Origin: Drechmeria coniospora
Lineage: Eukaryota > Ascomycota > Sordariomycetes > Hypocreales > Ophiocordycipitaceae
Reading direction: 5' to 3'
Length of the DNA: 64,000 nt
Assembly: GCF_001625195.1 (NCBI RefSeq)
Contig: NC_054389.1
Location: forward strand, 11,466,520 to 11,530,519
Made by a program: the position numbers and the translations under genes
The notes under the pieces: generated by a model
Told to the model about the DNA's origin: nothing
What the model saw: the letters and a program-made list of their open reading frames with translations, nothing else
Databases searched by the model: none
Shown here: positions 45,240 to 56,667 of the stretch, one piece after another
How the letters are laid out: each line of letters begins with the position of its first letter
How positions within the stretch are numbered: position 1 is the first letter of the stretch

Positions 45240-45412
45240 GCAGGTGGTGGAGCCGAGAAGCAGGCTAGAGTCGAGAAGCAGGCTAGAGTCGAGAAGCAGG
45301 CCAGGGTCGAGAAGCAGGCCAGGGTCGAGAAGCAGGCCAGATTCGAGAAGCAGGCCAGATTCGAGAAGCAGGCCAGAGTCGGGAAGCAGGCCAGAGTCGA
45401 GAGGCCGGAGCG
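45240..45412. repeat. 18-bp minisatellite, about 9 copies
   Basis: Units of GAGAAGCAGGCCAGAGTC with variants (GCTAGAGTC, CCAGGGTC, CCAGATTC) sorted in adjacent pairs. The pairing suggests recent stepwise duplication. It lies about 285-460 bases upstream of the aldolase ATG. The apparent EKQARV repeat protein on the plus strand follows from the period being a multiple of three. Confidence 0.93.
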
Positions 45413-47009
45413 GACCGAGGAGGAATGTTGTTGGGTGTTGGGGGTGCGAAGTCGGACAAAGCAACGTGCCAAGCAAGGGCCCCAGCAGATCGATCGACCG
45501 GTCGGTCCGTCACGCCGGAGTCTCGGACCTCTCTGCGGCAACGGGTGTGAGGACTCTAACGAGGAAGAAGAAGGAGAAGAGGCGGGAGAAGGGCGAGGCG
45601 AGGATGAGCGGTTTTGTGGCCCGTCGGATGCCGACACAGGCCGACCTTGTTTTTGCTCGCCTGGACCGAACTTCTACTTGCGGGCGAGATTAAGTGGGTT
45701 TGGATGTGCAATTGGCTTCGTCTCCGTCCGTCGGCGGAGTCGCTGACCTCGTTGCTGACGTTGCTCTCGACTTGCTTGTCGACTTAAATGCTTACCGTGT
45801 CGCTACGAGCACTGTGGGCGTTTCGATAATAATCTCGCGATGGTGCTACTACTCCAAGATGGACCGAGAACGAGGGCCAGCCCTGGTGCGGTACTTCATG
45901 TCATCCCATCATCCTGTCTCGTTCGCTTTTGGTCTCTGTACCGTGCATGCACTTGGGATGTTGCAGCGGCGTGCTTGTGACTGGCGCAGAAAGAAGCGGC
46001 ATCACCCGTCGTCTCGCGGCATCAACAAAAGCTCACCCCCATGTCGTGCAACGAGCAGGCCAGCCAACCAGACAACCAGCCTCGCCAGTGCGCCGACCAG
46101 TCCATGTCCGTGCCATGCTCGAACGGGTTCTGGTTCTGAGACAAGCAATCGCCGGCCTCCGATCGGCTGCACCGGACCGTCTTGGGGGCCGGGACTTTCG
46201 TCTGCCGAAGCCTGCATGCAGCTCGTTGCTTTCCCCCCTCTCGCTGAGCATTACCAGTAATGGTTGATGCATCGAGCACAAAGGACTCGACCGTGCTCTG
46301 GGCTCGTGCTCGAATCGTACCTTTGCGCAGGTTCGCCACGACCATTCACGACTCCGTACTTGTCAGTGGTTGTGGTCGTCCTCCGCATCACCAATCCCCG
46401 TCTTCAGGTGCCGTATCGGGCATCTCGACTCCCACCCCCGTCCTCCCCTCATGGCGGGAAGAAGTCAAGGCCATTTGGCATGGACGACTCGAGGTGGCAA
46501 CGTTGCAGAGAAACAGCAAAATCCCCGGCCACGACAAGAGACACAGACAAACGTTGGGCCGGAACGGTGCCGGATGCCGATGAAACCGGTAGCCGGCCGC
46601 AACCCACGGCACACCTGGGTTCCTCGGGACCGTGGACATGGTTCGCTCGTTGGGGGAGGGGGGGGGATCCCATGCATCCGGCATCCTCATGGCATCCAAT
46701 CATCCTCGGCCGCGCCGCACCGTGTCGAGCCGCGGACATGCACCGGTTGCTGCTCGTCATTGGCCGTATCGACACCATGTGCTGCCTGTGCCATGGCCGT
46801 GCCGACCCTTCTTCATGCACCCCGCATGCCCGTCAGATCGTCTGACCGCCTCGAGTTTCACGCCAACCATCCTTTCTGGTTCGACAGAATGCCACGCTGT
46901 CGAGGATGCCGGGGCGGATTGTTTGGGTCGTGGATCCTGTCGCATCTCCAGCTGCCAGGCTGAATCCCCGCGTCGCCGGCCCGTTGCATGTTGTCCTTGA
47001 ACGCCGGAG

Positions 47010-47148
47010 GCCACTCTGCTCTTGCTCTCTCCGAGTTGAGATGCGCCGCGGAAGCCATTGTCGGATACTGAACACTGGGAGGGCACTCTGAAGTTGCTCT
47101 CTCCGAATCGACATGCGCGGTAGAGTCCGTTGCCAGATACTGACCATC
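47010..47148. repeat. Imperfect direct repeat of about 70 bp, 2 copies
   Basis: Both copies contain a CACTCTG start, TTGCTCTCTCCGA, an ATGCGC core and CAGATACTGA/CGGATACTGA. They are diverged at many positions, so the duplication is older than the minisatellites nearby. Confidence 0.6.
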
Positions 47149-47185
47149 ATCATGCGCGACGGTGGAATGGCCATCGATGCGGTCG

Positions 47186-48400
47186 TCACCCCTTGACCAA
47201 TGCGTCGTCCCGTACACGAGCGCCGAGCTGCGTCAGAAACATCCACGACGCTCGCACGAGATCGGCTGTGACATCGCCAAGCTTGACGAGCTTGAGCCGC
47301 GACTGCGCCAGCACAAAGGCGCCGCACGAGATCTGAACGACACGCACGCTTGGGTGGAAAAGGTTCAGCGCGAGATGGCGGTCGAGATAGCGTGCCAGCG
47401 CTTCCGTAAAGGGATGCTTCGGCGCCTCGTCGAGCGTACGCCAGGCCCAGCCGTCATCGACGTTGCCCCCCGCGAGCCTCCGTCGCTCGCGCCCGTCGCC
47501 GGCCCAGCTGGCAGAGGCGGCCCTGTCCAAACCGTTCAACGGGCCGTCCGCGTCCCCCGCCCGTAGGAAGCGTCGCAGGTCGGTGGGAGCCACCGTGACT
47601 TCGAGCGTCCGAAGACCATGCTCCGTTTCGGCCGTCGCGTCCTCGCCCGCAACGCGAGCCGGCGCTGCGTGGAAGGATAGGGTGAAGACAAAGTCGGGGC
47701 CCTTGCTCGACACTCCTGCCGTTTTGATCCAACTCTCCCACACGCCGACGAGCGTCTTCGTGCCGAGGACGAGCTTGCTTACGCGGCAATCAAACGTCGT
47801 CGCGAGCCAACCGCCCAGAACGGCCTTGAGCGCCTGCGGCATCCTCAGCAGCAGCAGTGGAAGCTCAACAAAGTGGCCCGCGTCGGCTGCTTCGTTTCCC
47901 TGCGGCATGGCCCATCTCGGCGTGGGTCTGACCTCGCTGTGAGCCGAGAAGCTAGGCAAAAGTATCGCCCTGTAGGAAGCGTTCTCATGCCGAAGTTCGA
48001 TCGACAGGCCCTTTTGCTCAACGTCCGGGAGCTGATTGCCACCGTCGTCGCCGTCGAGAAATCCTTCCGCAGACCCAGCCATGACGAAGCTTGATGGCTG
48101 GAACCAGCGGATGGAGACGGATCGCAGGGTACCGACTTGGCCCATTGGCGTGTCTGATGCCTCGACGGCCACCTGGATACCGCGGACGACGTCACCGACG
48201 AGGGTGTCACGCAACCGATGTGCTAGCAGCTCGAGCCGAGCCGTTGTGAGCCCACCGGGACCGACGTACAGTGGCGACACGCGATGAGTCGAGAATGTGG
48301 TGTTGAAAACAGGCGGAACCGAGTCGTCGGAGTCTGCCTCGTCGTGGGTTGACGTTGCATCACCACCCCCCACCGCCGCGACGGCTCTGCGAGGTGCCAT
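47186..48400 (-). CDS. FTA1: Kinetochore CENP-L homologue (Sim4 complex subunit Fta1)
   Basis: Inner-kinetochore (CCAN) subunit; CENP-L/Fta1 pairs with CENP-N and links CENP-A chromatin to the outer kinetochore. Single exon from the ATG at 48400, 404 aa. Recognition rests on the N-terminal FNTTFSTHRVSPLYVG and RLRDTLVGDVVRGIQV, the conserved opening of fungal Fta1, and on the general length. A mid-protein stretch LLLLRMPQALKAVLGGWLATTFDCRVSKL and the C-terminal FTEALARYLDRHLALNLFHP fit the CENP-L fold. The frame continues upstream only to a TTG. The 5' neighbour is MET8, tandem on the same strand with about 760 bases between. Confidence 0.85.
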   Translation of the reverse strand: MAPRRAVAAVGGGDATSTHDEADSDDSVPPVFNTTFSTHRVSPLYVGPGGLTTARLELLAHRLRDTLVGDVVRGIQVAVEASDTPMGQVGTLRSVSIRWFQPSSFVMAGSAEGFLDGDDGGNQLPDVEQKGLSIELRHENASYRAILLPSFSAHSEVRPTPRWAMPQGNEAADAGHFVELPLLLLRMPQALKAVLGGWLATTFDCRVSKLVLGTKTLVGVWESWIKTAGVSSKGPDFVFTLSFHAAPARVAGEDATAETEHGLRTLEVTVAPTDLRRFLRAGDADGPLNGLDRAASASWAGDGRERRRLAGGNVDDGWAWRTLDEAPKHPFTEALARYLDRHLALNLFHPSVRVVQISCGAFVLAQSRLKLVKLGDVTADLVRASWMFLTQLGARVRDDALVKG

Positions 48401-49159
48401 GGCTGTGACTGCACAGGATGGAAGGGGACGAGGGCCTCGTTCCAACTATCGGACGGACCGGTGGGTGTGGTCGTCGTGGCAGCAAGGAGCAGAGCAGCCG
48501 CAACTGCTGACCGCTGGTTGTGGTGCAAAAACGGCAGTAAGAAAATACACGGAAATGGTGCTGCAGATGGAAGCGCGACGGTGAGGTAGGTGGTAGGTAT
48601 TAGTGCTGAGAGGTCTCGATTTGGCGCGTACCTGGTACCTGCGCGAAGGTGCACTGGTACCTGGGCACATAAGTACTTGCTACTGTAAGTACAGTACATG
48701 GCACCAAGCTCATTCGCTTGCTGGGCACCACTCAAGTGCATACTGTAATTACTAACGTATACTAACTTACAGCACTGCTCCCCGCCAGTGCCATGCCATG
48801 GCGTCAACGCATCCACTAATTAGCGATGGTGTTGCACTGTATTGTCACACACCTACAGTACAAGTAAAAGCAATTAATATACTAGTATACTTACCTAGTA
48901 CATACTTGTAGGCACTGGACTAGGACCATACCTAGCAGTTAATACATCATGACATACGATTGCCGCTGCAAGAAAATGTCGCGAGAAAAAAAGGCTTGAA
49001 TGACGCAAAGCCGTGCTTCTAAATGCTTAGCAGGGAGAAACGCAAGGCCAGGTCTGATTCATGTACAGTCGGCTGCGAGTCCAGATGATGGCATGTACAC
49101 CTACAAAAAGAGCCGAGTGAAACAACCAGAGAACGATGCCAACGCTAAACCGACCACCT
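48401..49159. other. Intergenic region FTA1-MET8
   Basis: About 0.76 kb. The middle part (48640-48960) is rich in GTAC words and AT. No gene is seen. Confidence 0.6.
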
Positions 49160-50094
49160 CTATGACCCAACGCAAAATCCAAAGGAGCCGTCGAATACGT
49201 CGAGCTTCTTCATCTCCGTGCCTCCCCGCAAAGCCATCAGAATGTCGACCGTCGGAACCTTGTTGGCGGGATAGAAGAGCAGCAGGTTCTCCATGTCTTC
49301 CGGCGTGAAGCTGCACATGTCCTCCCACGTGTACGAGTCGCTGACCTTGGACATCCTGCTCTCCGGTCAGCACACACGCACGCAGACACGCGTGGAAGCA
49401 ACGCGGCTTGCGCCGGGGAGGCACCGCTCACCAACGCATCCGCTTCGGACCATCCTCGGCCTTGGGCGCCATCTTTCGCAGTCTCGTTCGCAGCTCGCCG
49501 AGGGATTCGATTGCGTTCCCCGCGTTCTTGGGCAGCTGGCCCGCGATGAAACGCCGAATGGTTGCCGCGAGTCGCGGGCCCTTGCCGTTGGTGCTGACCA
49601 TGATCTGCAGCGGCCCGTCGCGGTGGATGCTGCCAAAGTAAAAGTCGCATTCCGCCGGCACGTCGGCGATGTTGGCCGGGATCCTCCTCTCCTTGCACAG
49701 CTTCCAGATGGCTGTCGATGCCGCGGCGTCGTCGACGGCGACCAGCACCATGTCTGCTCCGTCGAGGTCTGACGGCTCAAACACCCGGTCGATGTGCGTC
49801 ACCTGCCGCTCCGACACTCGGTGCGCAACCTCATCGTTGAGGCCAGAAGCCGGACAGACGACCGTCACTCTCGCATCGGCGTTGAGGCAGTGTAGAACCC
49901 GGCCGGCGGCAACCTGCCCTGCCCGCATTAGTCGCTGGTATCCTGCTCATCGCCCGCCGGGCGCTCGCCACGAATGACGACGCTCTGGATCAATGTACTT
50001 CACCGCCGCCGACGACGAGGACCTTCTTGTCCTTGACTTGCCATGCGAGGATCAAGCTGCCCCCGGGCTGCACCTCGGGAAAGGACTTGGCCAT
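49160..50094 (-). CDS. MET8: Siroheme synthase Met8 (precorrin-2 dehydrogenase / sirohydrochlorin ferrochelatase)
   Basis: Bifunctional enzyme that oxidises precorrin-2 with NAD and inserts iron to make siroheme, the cofactor of sulfite and nitrite reductases. Three exons, 50094-49999, 49913-49432 and 49355-49160, join in phase and give 257 aa, close to yeast Met8. MAKSFPEVQPGGSLILAW opens the protein; the NAD-binding loop is VLVVGGGEVAAGRVLHCLNA across the first splice site. ANIADVPAECDFYFGSI and GPLQIMVSTNGKGPRLA are the dimer/active-site region of the family. KRMRWMSKVSDSYTWEDM spans the second splice. Intron donors are GTACAT and GTGAGC, with CTAAT and CTGAC branches. It is divergent from PEP7, 883 bases away. 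Confidence 0.93.
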
Positions 50095-50977
50095 GTACTC
50101 GTCGGTGGTAAACAGATGGCTGATGGACGGCAGAGAGAAGGTACAAGTATGGATGATGGCGAGCAGAATCCGACGAGTAGCCGTTGCGTTGCGGATGCTG
50201 CTCAGTAAGCCGATGGCGACATTGATAAGTTGGTGTACGGAGTACTCCGTACTGTCCAAGTAATAGTTGCAAGTACTGGTACAAGCAAGTACGTTGTAAG
50301 CAAGTACAGCAGGATAAATATGGATCCCGTGCCTCAAGTAGTACCTGGTTGTACATGTACTTGCAACTACGGTACAGTACACCTACAAGTGCCGCACATG
50401 TACAGTAGGTGCAGTTACCGGACATGTACAGTGGGTATAAGTGCTGTAAGTACAGAGTACTTGTGCTGTCCCGCAAGGCGTAGCAGAGGTGAGTATTCCA
50501 GGCACCGAGGCTTGTGACAACCTTGCCTATATTAACTGGCCAGCCGATAAGACAAGACCCGACAAAATGGGCTAGATAGAGGGGTACTCGGTTCCTGGCG
50601 GCACCCCGCACAGCAACCTCTGTACCTCTCTATGCCCAATTCTAGCCTGGCCCGTCATTCCTTCGAAACCCCCCCGGACTAGCCCGGCTGCCGTCCACGT
50701 AATTACAACACTCCGTACGAACGCTCGACTGCATTCGTACGCAACGACTCCGTTGCCAGACGACACGACACGCACGACCACGATACTGCTTTTCCTCGCC
50801 CATCCATCCATCCATCCATCCAACTACCTTCCTTCGCCGCTTCGGACGCAAGATATGCACCTCGGCTTGGCAGCGCAGCTCGAGGCGTAGCCCGACCTGG
50901 CCCGGTCGTCTCGTCCGCTCGAGCTGCTCCAGCAGTCTGCCCGTCACCCTCGCCCTTCCTGGCCGGCGCTCTCCATC
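50095..50977. other. Divergent intergenic region MET8-PEP7
   Basis: About 0.9 kb of shared promoter DNA; 50210-50470 is dense in GTAC words, and a short (CCAT)n tract lies near 50803. No gene is seen. Confidence 0.6.
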
Positions 50978-53098
50978 ATGTCTGGTCGAACGCTGGGCGG
51001 CGGCCGCATCCTCGGCAGCGGCAAGGGCCTCGCCCCGCCGACGCCGGCACCTTCCATCCCCCCTCCCTCCGGTAGCTCGCTGTCCTACTCGGAGAGCAGC
51101 AACTCTCTCGGGCCCTCCTCGCTGTCGCCGCCTGGCAGTGGCCTGACGGACCTCGGTCGAGACATTGGCGCGAGCATCAGCCTCGGGGCCCCGACGAAAC
51201 GCAACGCCGCCGTCGCATCCCAGCTCGTGTGTCCCATCTGCAGCGAAGAAATGGTATGCCGCTTCCTGCCCCCCCCCCCTTGGCGAGAAGGGCCGAGTCG
51301 GATCGGCCGGGCTCGAGGCTGACGGACGCAGATGACCCTGCTCCAGCTGAATCGACACATTGACGATTTGCACCAAGAACTGGCCGAGGAGCAGCAGGAC
51401 GAGGTCAAGACGTGGTTTGACAAGCAGGTCCTCAAGGCGAAGCGCTTCCAACCCCTTTCTCTCATCAACCAGAAGCTTCGAGGCTTGGACGTCTTCGAGT
51501 CCAACGAGTCGACGCCCGTGCCGACGCCAGCGGTGGCGAGCGGCGGCAAGGCCAACCTCGACGGACCCGTCGACCCGGACGAGCTCATAACACGAAGTCA
51601 CTGGCAGCGATCGACGGCGTTTGATGCATGCACGGACCCTACCTGCGGCAAGAACCTCGGCCACATCAACGGCAGCATCAACTGCAGGAAATGCGGCCGC
51701 CTCTTCTGTGAAGACCACACCATGTACCAGATCAAGCTGAGCCGAAGCGCCAACCACGAACCGGTACGAGGTCACTGGGCGAGAGTGTGCGAGACCTGTT
51801 ACAAGTCTAGGGAGGGCTACAACGACCACACCGGCGTCTCCGTCGACCACATGGGCGCCTTCTCCGACATCAGGCGGAAGAAGGTGGAGCGGCAGAATTT
51901 AGAAATTTCAAGGCTCGAGAAGCGCGTGACGAAACTCACGAGGCTGCTGGCCAACCAACCGGAGGCCATCGCCGGCTCCAACGGTTCCCTCCTGGGCCCC
52001 GTTTCCTCTCTCATGGGACAGAAGGACGCGCGAAAACTGCTGGAGCAATCGGTTGTGACCTGGGAGGAGGACGAATCCGTGCCCAAGTGCCCCTACTGCC
52101 TGCAGGAGTTTGGTTCCTGGACTTTCAGGCGGCATCATTGCCGCGTCTGCGGCCGCGTTGTCTGCGCGGACCCCCAAACAGCCTGCTCCTCCGAGGTGAG
52201 CTTGGATATTTCCACGGCCGCCGCTCCTCCTCCGCGGAGCCCTTCGGTGAATGGTGCGTCGCCGGAAAAAGCGCAGGCGAACGGTCTTGGCCATCTGCGG
52301 ATGAGCGTGAGGATGTGCAGGGAGTGCAGCCACACCATCTTCTCCAGTCGCGACTTTGCCGCCTCGCTATTGTACAAACCGCCGGATCAGAGATCGTACG
52401 AAACCCTTCGCCAGTTCGAGCACGGCATACGCCAGCTGCTTCCGTCCTTTCACCGCGTCCTCGTCGCCCTGCAGCCGAGAAGGACGAGCACGGGCGAGAC
52501 GGACCTGTCGAAACCGCCGGCGACGCATGCGCAGATCCAGGAGGCTGCCAAGATACGAAAGCGCCTGATTGACAGCTTCGGCAAGTACGCCGTGGCCGCC
52601 AAGAGGATGCGAAACCTTCACACCGACAGCTCGACCCGAAAGCGGCTGCAGGAGGCCGTCTACACCTACGCCAACGGATTCCTCCACACCAACATGCTGC
52701 CCCTCAAGAGCTTACCGCAGATTCTGAGGCACCAACCTGCCAACTCACCAGCGTCTCGCCTCCTTCCGACGCCGTCGCACTCGTCGTCGAGCCTGCGGCA
52801 CACGGAACTTGCCGGTTCCGATGCGGGGTCTCAGGCGGCCAGCGAAACGAGCACGGCCGTCAGCCAGCTCGAGACGGAGGAAAAGGACATTCGGGAGCGA
52901 CTCGCCGTCCTCGAGGAGCAGCAGTTCATGGTCAGGGACATGATGAAGATGGCGACGACCGCCCGCCGCTTCGAGGAAGTCACCGCCTTGGCGGGCAATC
53001 TGGACGAGCTCGACGGCGAGATTCAGCACCTCCGAAGGAGGGTCGGTGACGTCGAGCAGCGGTGGCATGGCGTCTACCGTGACAGCGCGCCCGTCTGA
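50978..53098 (+). CDS. PEP7: Endosomal FYVE protein Pep7/Vac1 (rabenosyn-5-like)
   Basis: Vesicle-docking effector at the endosome that binds PI3P, the Rab5-type Vps21 and the SM protein Vps45. Two exons, 50978-51253 and 51332-53098, phase 0, 680 aa. A C2H2 finger spans the splice site: CPICSEEM then LLQLNRHIDDLH. The first FYVE-like domain, at about 190-250, has CTDPTC, INCRKCGRLFC and CETCY. The second, at about 343-425, holds the canonical PI3P motif RRHHCRVCGRVVC plus CPYC and CREC; it carries an inserted Ser/Pro-rich loop. A coiled coil (RLEKRVTKLTRLLANQ) lies between them, and the C-terminus ends in further coiled coil (ETEEKDIRERLAVLEEQQF). Domain order matches Vac1/Pep7. Confidence 0.93.
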
Positions 53099-53863
53099 GC
53101 GAGGGCCGCCTCGTTGAGGGTCGGGCACGGTTGTTGTGTTGTTTCTGATTTGAATCGCGCGGTTTCGTCGCGTCGCGAAGCGTTGTTGTCGTTGCATTGC
53201 ATGGCGTTGGAGGCGATTCATATTCATGACGACAAGTTGATGACGCCTTGGCTGCGTCGGGATCGAACCACGGAGTTGTACCATGGTTGGGAAGCGTTGG
53301 GAAGCGTTGTGAGGTAGCTACAAGGCCAAGTAGGCAAATTGAAACTCTATTAGACACCAATTTCACATGTCTGCTGTTACGCGAGAGAGGGTGGGCAACT
53401 GATGGTCAAAGATTTGGATACAAAGTCCATACAATTGTAAATTCGGTATCGTCTCCGTTTGGAACAGACAGACAGCGTGATACAGAAACGTTCCACTATA
53501 GAGTTTGCCTGCGGCTGCGGCTGCGGCAAGTCCGGACAAGAGAGGGTGTGCATCAACAATAACAAAATACAGTGACCGAGCGGGAAACACGAAGCACCGC
53601 CAAACCTAAACGCCGGCTCTCCCCGTCTCTTCGCTGGCCAGGCAGGAGGATCAGGGCGCATGCAAAAAATATGTACAGGACAGGAGGAAGGGCCAAAGGG
53701 TGGTGGACCAAGGAGAGATGAAAGACTGCACCAGGCTCGACGACGTCCGTACAGCCTGGGAGCCGCGTCGTAGTAGGGGGGGGAAGCAGGGGAGCGGAGG
53801 GGACAGGCCGTGAACCAACCAGGATGGATGGATCGAACCTTGCTGTGATGGCTGGCCGCGCTG
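53099..53863. other. Intergenic region PEP7-MBP1 (convergent)
   Basis: About 0.77 kb between convergent stops. The long minus-strand ORF down to 53553 runs through the last MBP1 intron into this DNA but is not coding past that intron. No gene or repeat is seen. Confidence 0.6.
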
Positions 53864-56667
53864 CTAGTGAACGACGCCCTCGACGCCGCCGAGGAATCTC
53901 CTGACGCGGCCAATGTCGAGCTCGTCCCTCTCGCTCTCGACGGCCTTGAGGAGGCTGTCGACGACGGCGTCGACTTCCGACTCCTGCACGCCCGTGCAGA
54001 GGGCGACGACGCGGCGGTACTTGACCTCGACTTCCCGACTCTTTCCCTTGAGCGCCTGGACCATCTTGCGCGTCACGTCTCGACGGCCTTCCATGGCGCG
54101 GATGCGGGCGCGCAAGACGACGGACGAAGGCAGCATGTCCTCGAAGCCGCCGCCGGGACCCGACTCGACGGCAGCCTCGAGAATGGCGGCCAGCTCGGTC
54201 TCCCAGGAGGAGGACGGGTTCGGTTGCGAGGAGAGGGATTGCTCGTTCATGAGGCGAACCTGCTCGTCCTCGCGCGCGTGGGCGAGGTTGGCCACCATCT
54301 GGCGGGCGAGCTGCTGCTTCTTGACCGTCGCGGTGAGGTGCTCGAGGTTGCGACGGGCGTCGCCGAGCTGGGTGGACGTCGTTCGAAGAGTGGCGTGCAG
54401 GGTGTCGAGGGACGCCTGCTTCGCCTTCATCTCCTGCTGGAAGGCGGCGCCCGTTTCGCTCAGCAGGTGGGTGATGGCTGCAAGGGGTACGGTCAGCGGG
54501 CGCGCAAAGGGCGAGGGGGGCGGGGGGGCGAGGGTCGGGTCGCTCACAGGCTACGATCTCGTCGCTGCTTTCCCGGGTGCGCTGGCTCGACCCGGGCACG
54601 ATCTTGTCGGCCGTGGCCTCCCCGTGGGCCTGCTCGTCGGGGTTGTCGCCGCCGATGCCGAAGTCGAGGGGCCGCAAGCCGACGCGATTGGCGATGTTGG
54701 GGTCGGCGCCGACCTCGAGCAGCTGGGAGATGATGCTTCGGTTTCCGATCCTCGCGGCGATGTTCAGGGCCGTGTCGCCGGAGCTGTCCTGGGCGTTGAC
54801 GATCTCGCTCATGAAGCGGGCGATGCCCATCTTGGGCACGGCCGGCTGCGAGCCGCTCGGCAGGCCGTTGGGCGGCGCATTCTGGCTGCTGGGGACGCTG
54901 CCCTGGCGGACGACCCACTCGAGGAGGCTCTCGAGGTAGTAGCGGCTCGCGGCGTTGCGGCCCTTGACGGCGCTCGTGACGGCGATGTGGTGCAGCACGG
55001 TCCGTCCCTTCTGATCGCGGGCCTCGATGGTGCCGCCGAGAACCTCGAGCAGGTCGGGAAAGGAGCCTTGGTCCATCGAGTTGGTGACGAGGCAGGCGCG
55101 CATGAGGGCCGTCTCGCCCGAGGCGTTGACGCGATAGGGCGACGCGCCCGAGGCGATGAGGGCGCGGAGAAGGGGCATGCGGGCGAGGGTGGCGGCCCAG
55201 TGGAGCGCCGTGTGGCTCTGCGGGTCGATGGGCATGTCGAGCTCGTGAGGCGACAGGGTGCGGAGCATGTCGTGCTTGGAGACGTCGGCGGCGGCGGCGT
55301 CCATGAAGAGGGTCATGAGCATGCTGCGCTTCGTCTCGACGTCGGCCGACATGTCGTAGGGCAGAGGCGGGACGGGGCCGTGGCCGGCGTCGGCGGCTCC
55401 GGACCGGTCGTGGACGGTGCTCTGGGTGTACATGAAGGACTCGTTGGGCTCGGTCGGCGAGCCGGGATAGGCGGTGCCGTAGACGTCCATGGCGGGACCG
55501 TAGGCCCCGAAGCTGTCCGAGGGCGTCATGGCCACGCGCTGGCGCTTCCTCGGGGGCTCAGCCTCGGCCAGGACGGGCCCGCCGTTCCGCTGGGTCGAGT
55601 AGGTCGAGTCGGCCGGGTGGCCGCCGTCGGAGGCGTAGCTCTGCTGCGAGTCGGCCGGGTAGTACTCGGCCTGCTGCTGCTGCTGCTGCTGCTGATGCTG
55701 CATCGAGGACTGGCGGCTGAAGCTGGGCGGTCGGGTCGGGCCGTCGCGGTTCCTCGGCCCCGGAGAATCGAAGCGAGCCTTGCTGATGGCGGCGACGGCG
55801 TGCGAGGCGGTGCTCGAGATGTTCTTGAAGAAGGTGCCGGAGAGGCCGTTGGGCCGGCCGTCGACGGTCGAGTTGTAGAGACGCTTCCTCTGGGCGGCCA
55901 TGGCCTGCTCCTTGGTGGGCGTGTTGAAGTCGCCCTGGCCGGCGACGCCGCCGTCCTGGCCCATGTCGTAGGTCAGGAGGGGTCGCAGGAGTTCCTCGAC
56001 GCCGTACTGGCGGCAGACCTCGACGCCGCGCTCGAACTGGATCCAGGTGCCCTGGTACTTTCCGTAGCCGCCCTGGACCTTTTCGTGCTCGCCCGTCTGG
56101 ATCTCCTTTTCGAGTATCTTGGTGCGCTTGCCCTTGTCGACGCCGGCCACCTTGAGGATCTGGGTGGCATTGAGCCAGGAATCTTGGCGACGGCGCATGA
56201 CGGCGACGCTGTTGACCTCCATCTCGTAGACGTCGACGCCGGAATAGGAGGCCTAGATGGGGGAGGACACGGGTCAGCAGGCCATCGAACTCGACGCCGG
56301 CACGAGGCAGCCGAAGGATTCGGAGGGGGGGGGTTTGGAGGGGAGGGGAGATTCGGAGGGGAGGGGAGATTCGGAGGGGAGGGGAGATTCGGAGGGGAGG
56401 GGAGATTCGGAGGGGAGGGGAGATTCGGAGGGGAGGGGAGATTCGGAGGGGAGGGGAGATTCGGAGGGGAGGGGAGATTCGGAGGGGAGGGGAGATTCGG
56501 AGGGGAGGGGGAGTCGGAGGGGGAGGGGATCGTACCGAGTAGATCTGGGGCCCGTCGGTGGCGCCATGGAAGCTGGCGTGAAACGAGGCCGAGTGCCTCG
56601 GTTGCGATGGTTGGCTCATGCTCATCGAAAAGGACTGCTGCGAGGAGGGCAGGGCCGACGGGGTCAT
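53864..56667 (-). CDS. MBP1: APSES-type cell-cycle transcription factor with ankyrin repeats (MBP1/Res/Swi4 class)
   Basis: DNA-binding subunit of an MBF/SBF-type complex controlling G1/S genes. Three exons on the minus strand, 56667-56536, 56252-54548 and 54477-53864, join in phase and give 816 aa. The APSES domain starts at the first splice: PQIYSASYSGVDVYEMEVN, then MRRRQDSWLNATQILKVAG (near residues 63-81), ILEKEIQTGEHEKVQGGYGK and QGTWIQFERGVEVCRQYGV, ending about 140. A Gln-rich stretch precedes ankyrin repeats at about 330-590 (HTALHWAATLARMPLLRALI, ASGETALMRACLV, RTVLHHIAVTS, DTALNIAARIGNRSIISQLL, ADPNIANRVGLRPLDFG). The last exon is a coiled coil used for Swi6 pairing. Intron 1 holds an 18-bp minisatellite. 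Large antisense ORFs across the gene are shadows. Confidence 0.94.
56345..56515. repeat. 18-bp minisatellite within MBP1 intron 1, 9 copies
   Basis: The ATTCGG of each GAGATTCGGAGGGGAGGG unit occurs at 56351, 56369, 56387, 56405, 56423, 56441, 56459, 56477 and 56495; the units are practically identical. The array makes up most of the 283-base first intron of MBP1. On the sense strand it is CT/CCCTCC-rich, and the donor (GTACGA), CTGAC branch and CTAG acceptor outside it are intact. Confidence 0.95.

Larger units (their letters stand above)
44956..47185. other. Intergenic region upstream of the aldolase gene and downstream of FTA1
   Basis: About 2.2 kb. An 18-bp minisatellite is at 45240-45412 and an imperfect 70-bp direct repeat near 47010-47148. 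ORFs on both strands (for example at 45228, 46264 and 46833) look like random open frames in GC-rich DNA, with no conserved motif. Confidence 0.55.

Noticed and set aside
45228..45746. ORF with repeated EKQARV
   Set aside because: The 18-bp repeat gives an in-frame peptide repeat on both strands; nothing conserved outside it.
53238..53275. GATCGAACCACGG, resembling a tRNA B box on the minus strand
   Set aside because: Flanking bases do not form a T stem or cloverleaf.
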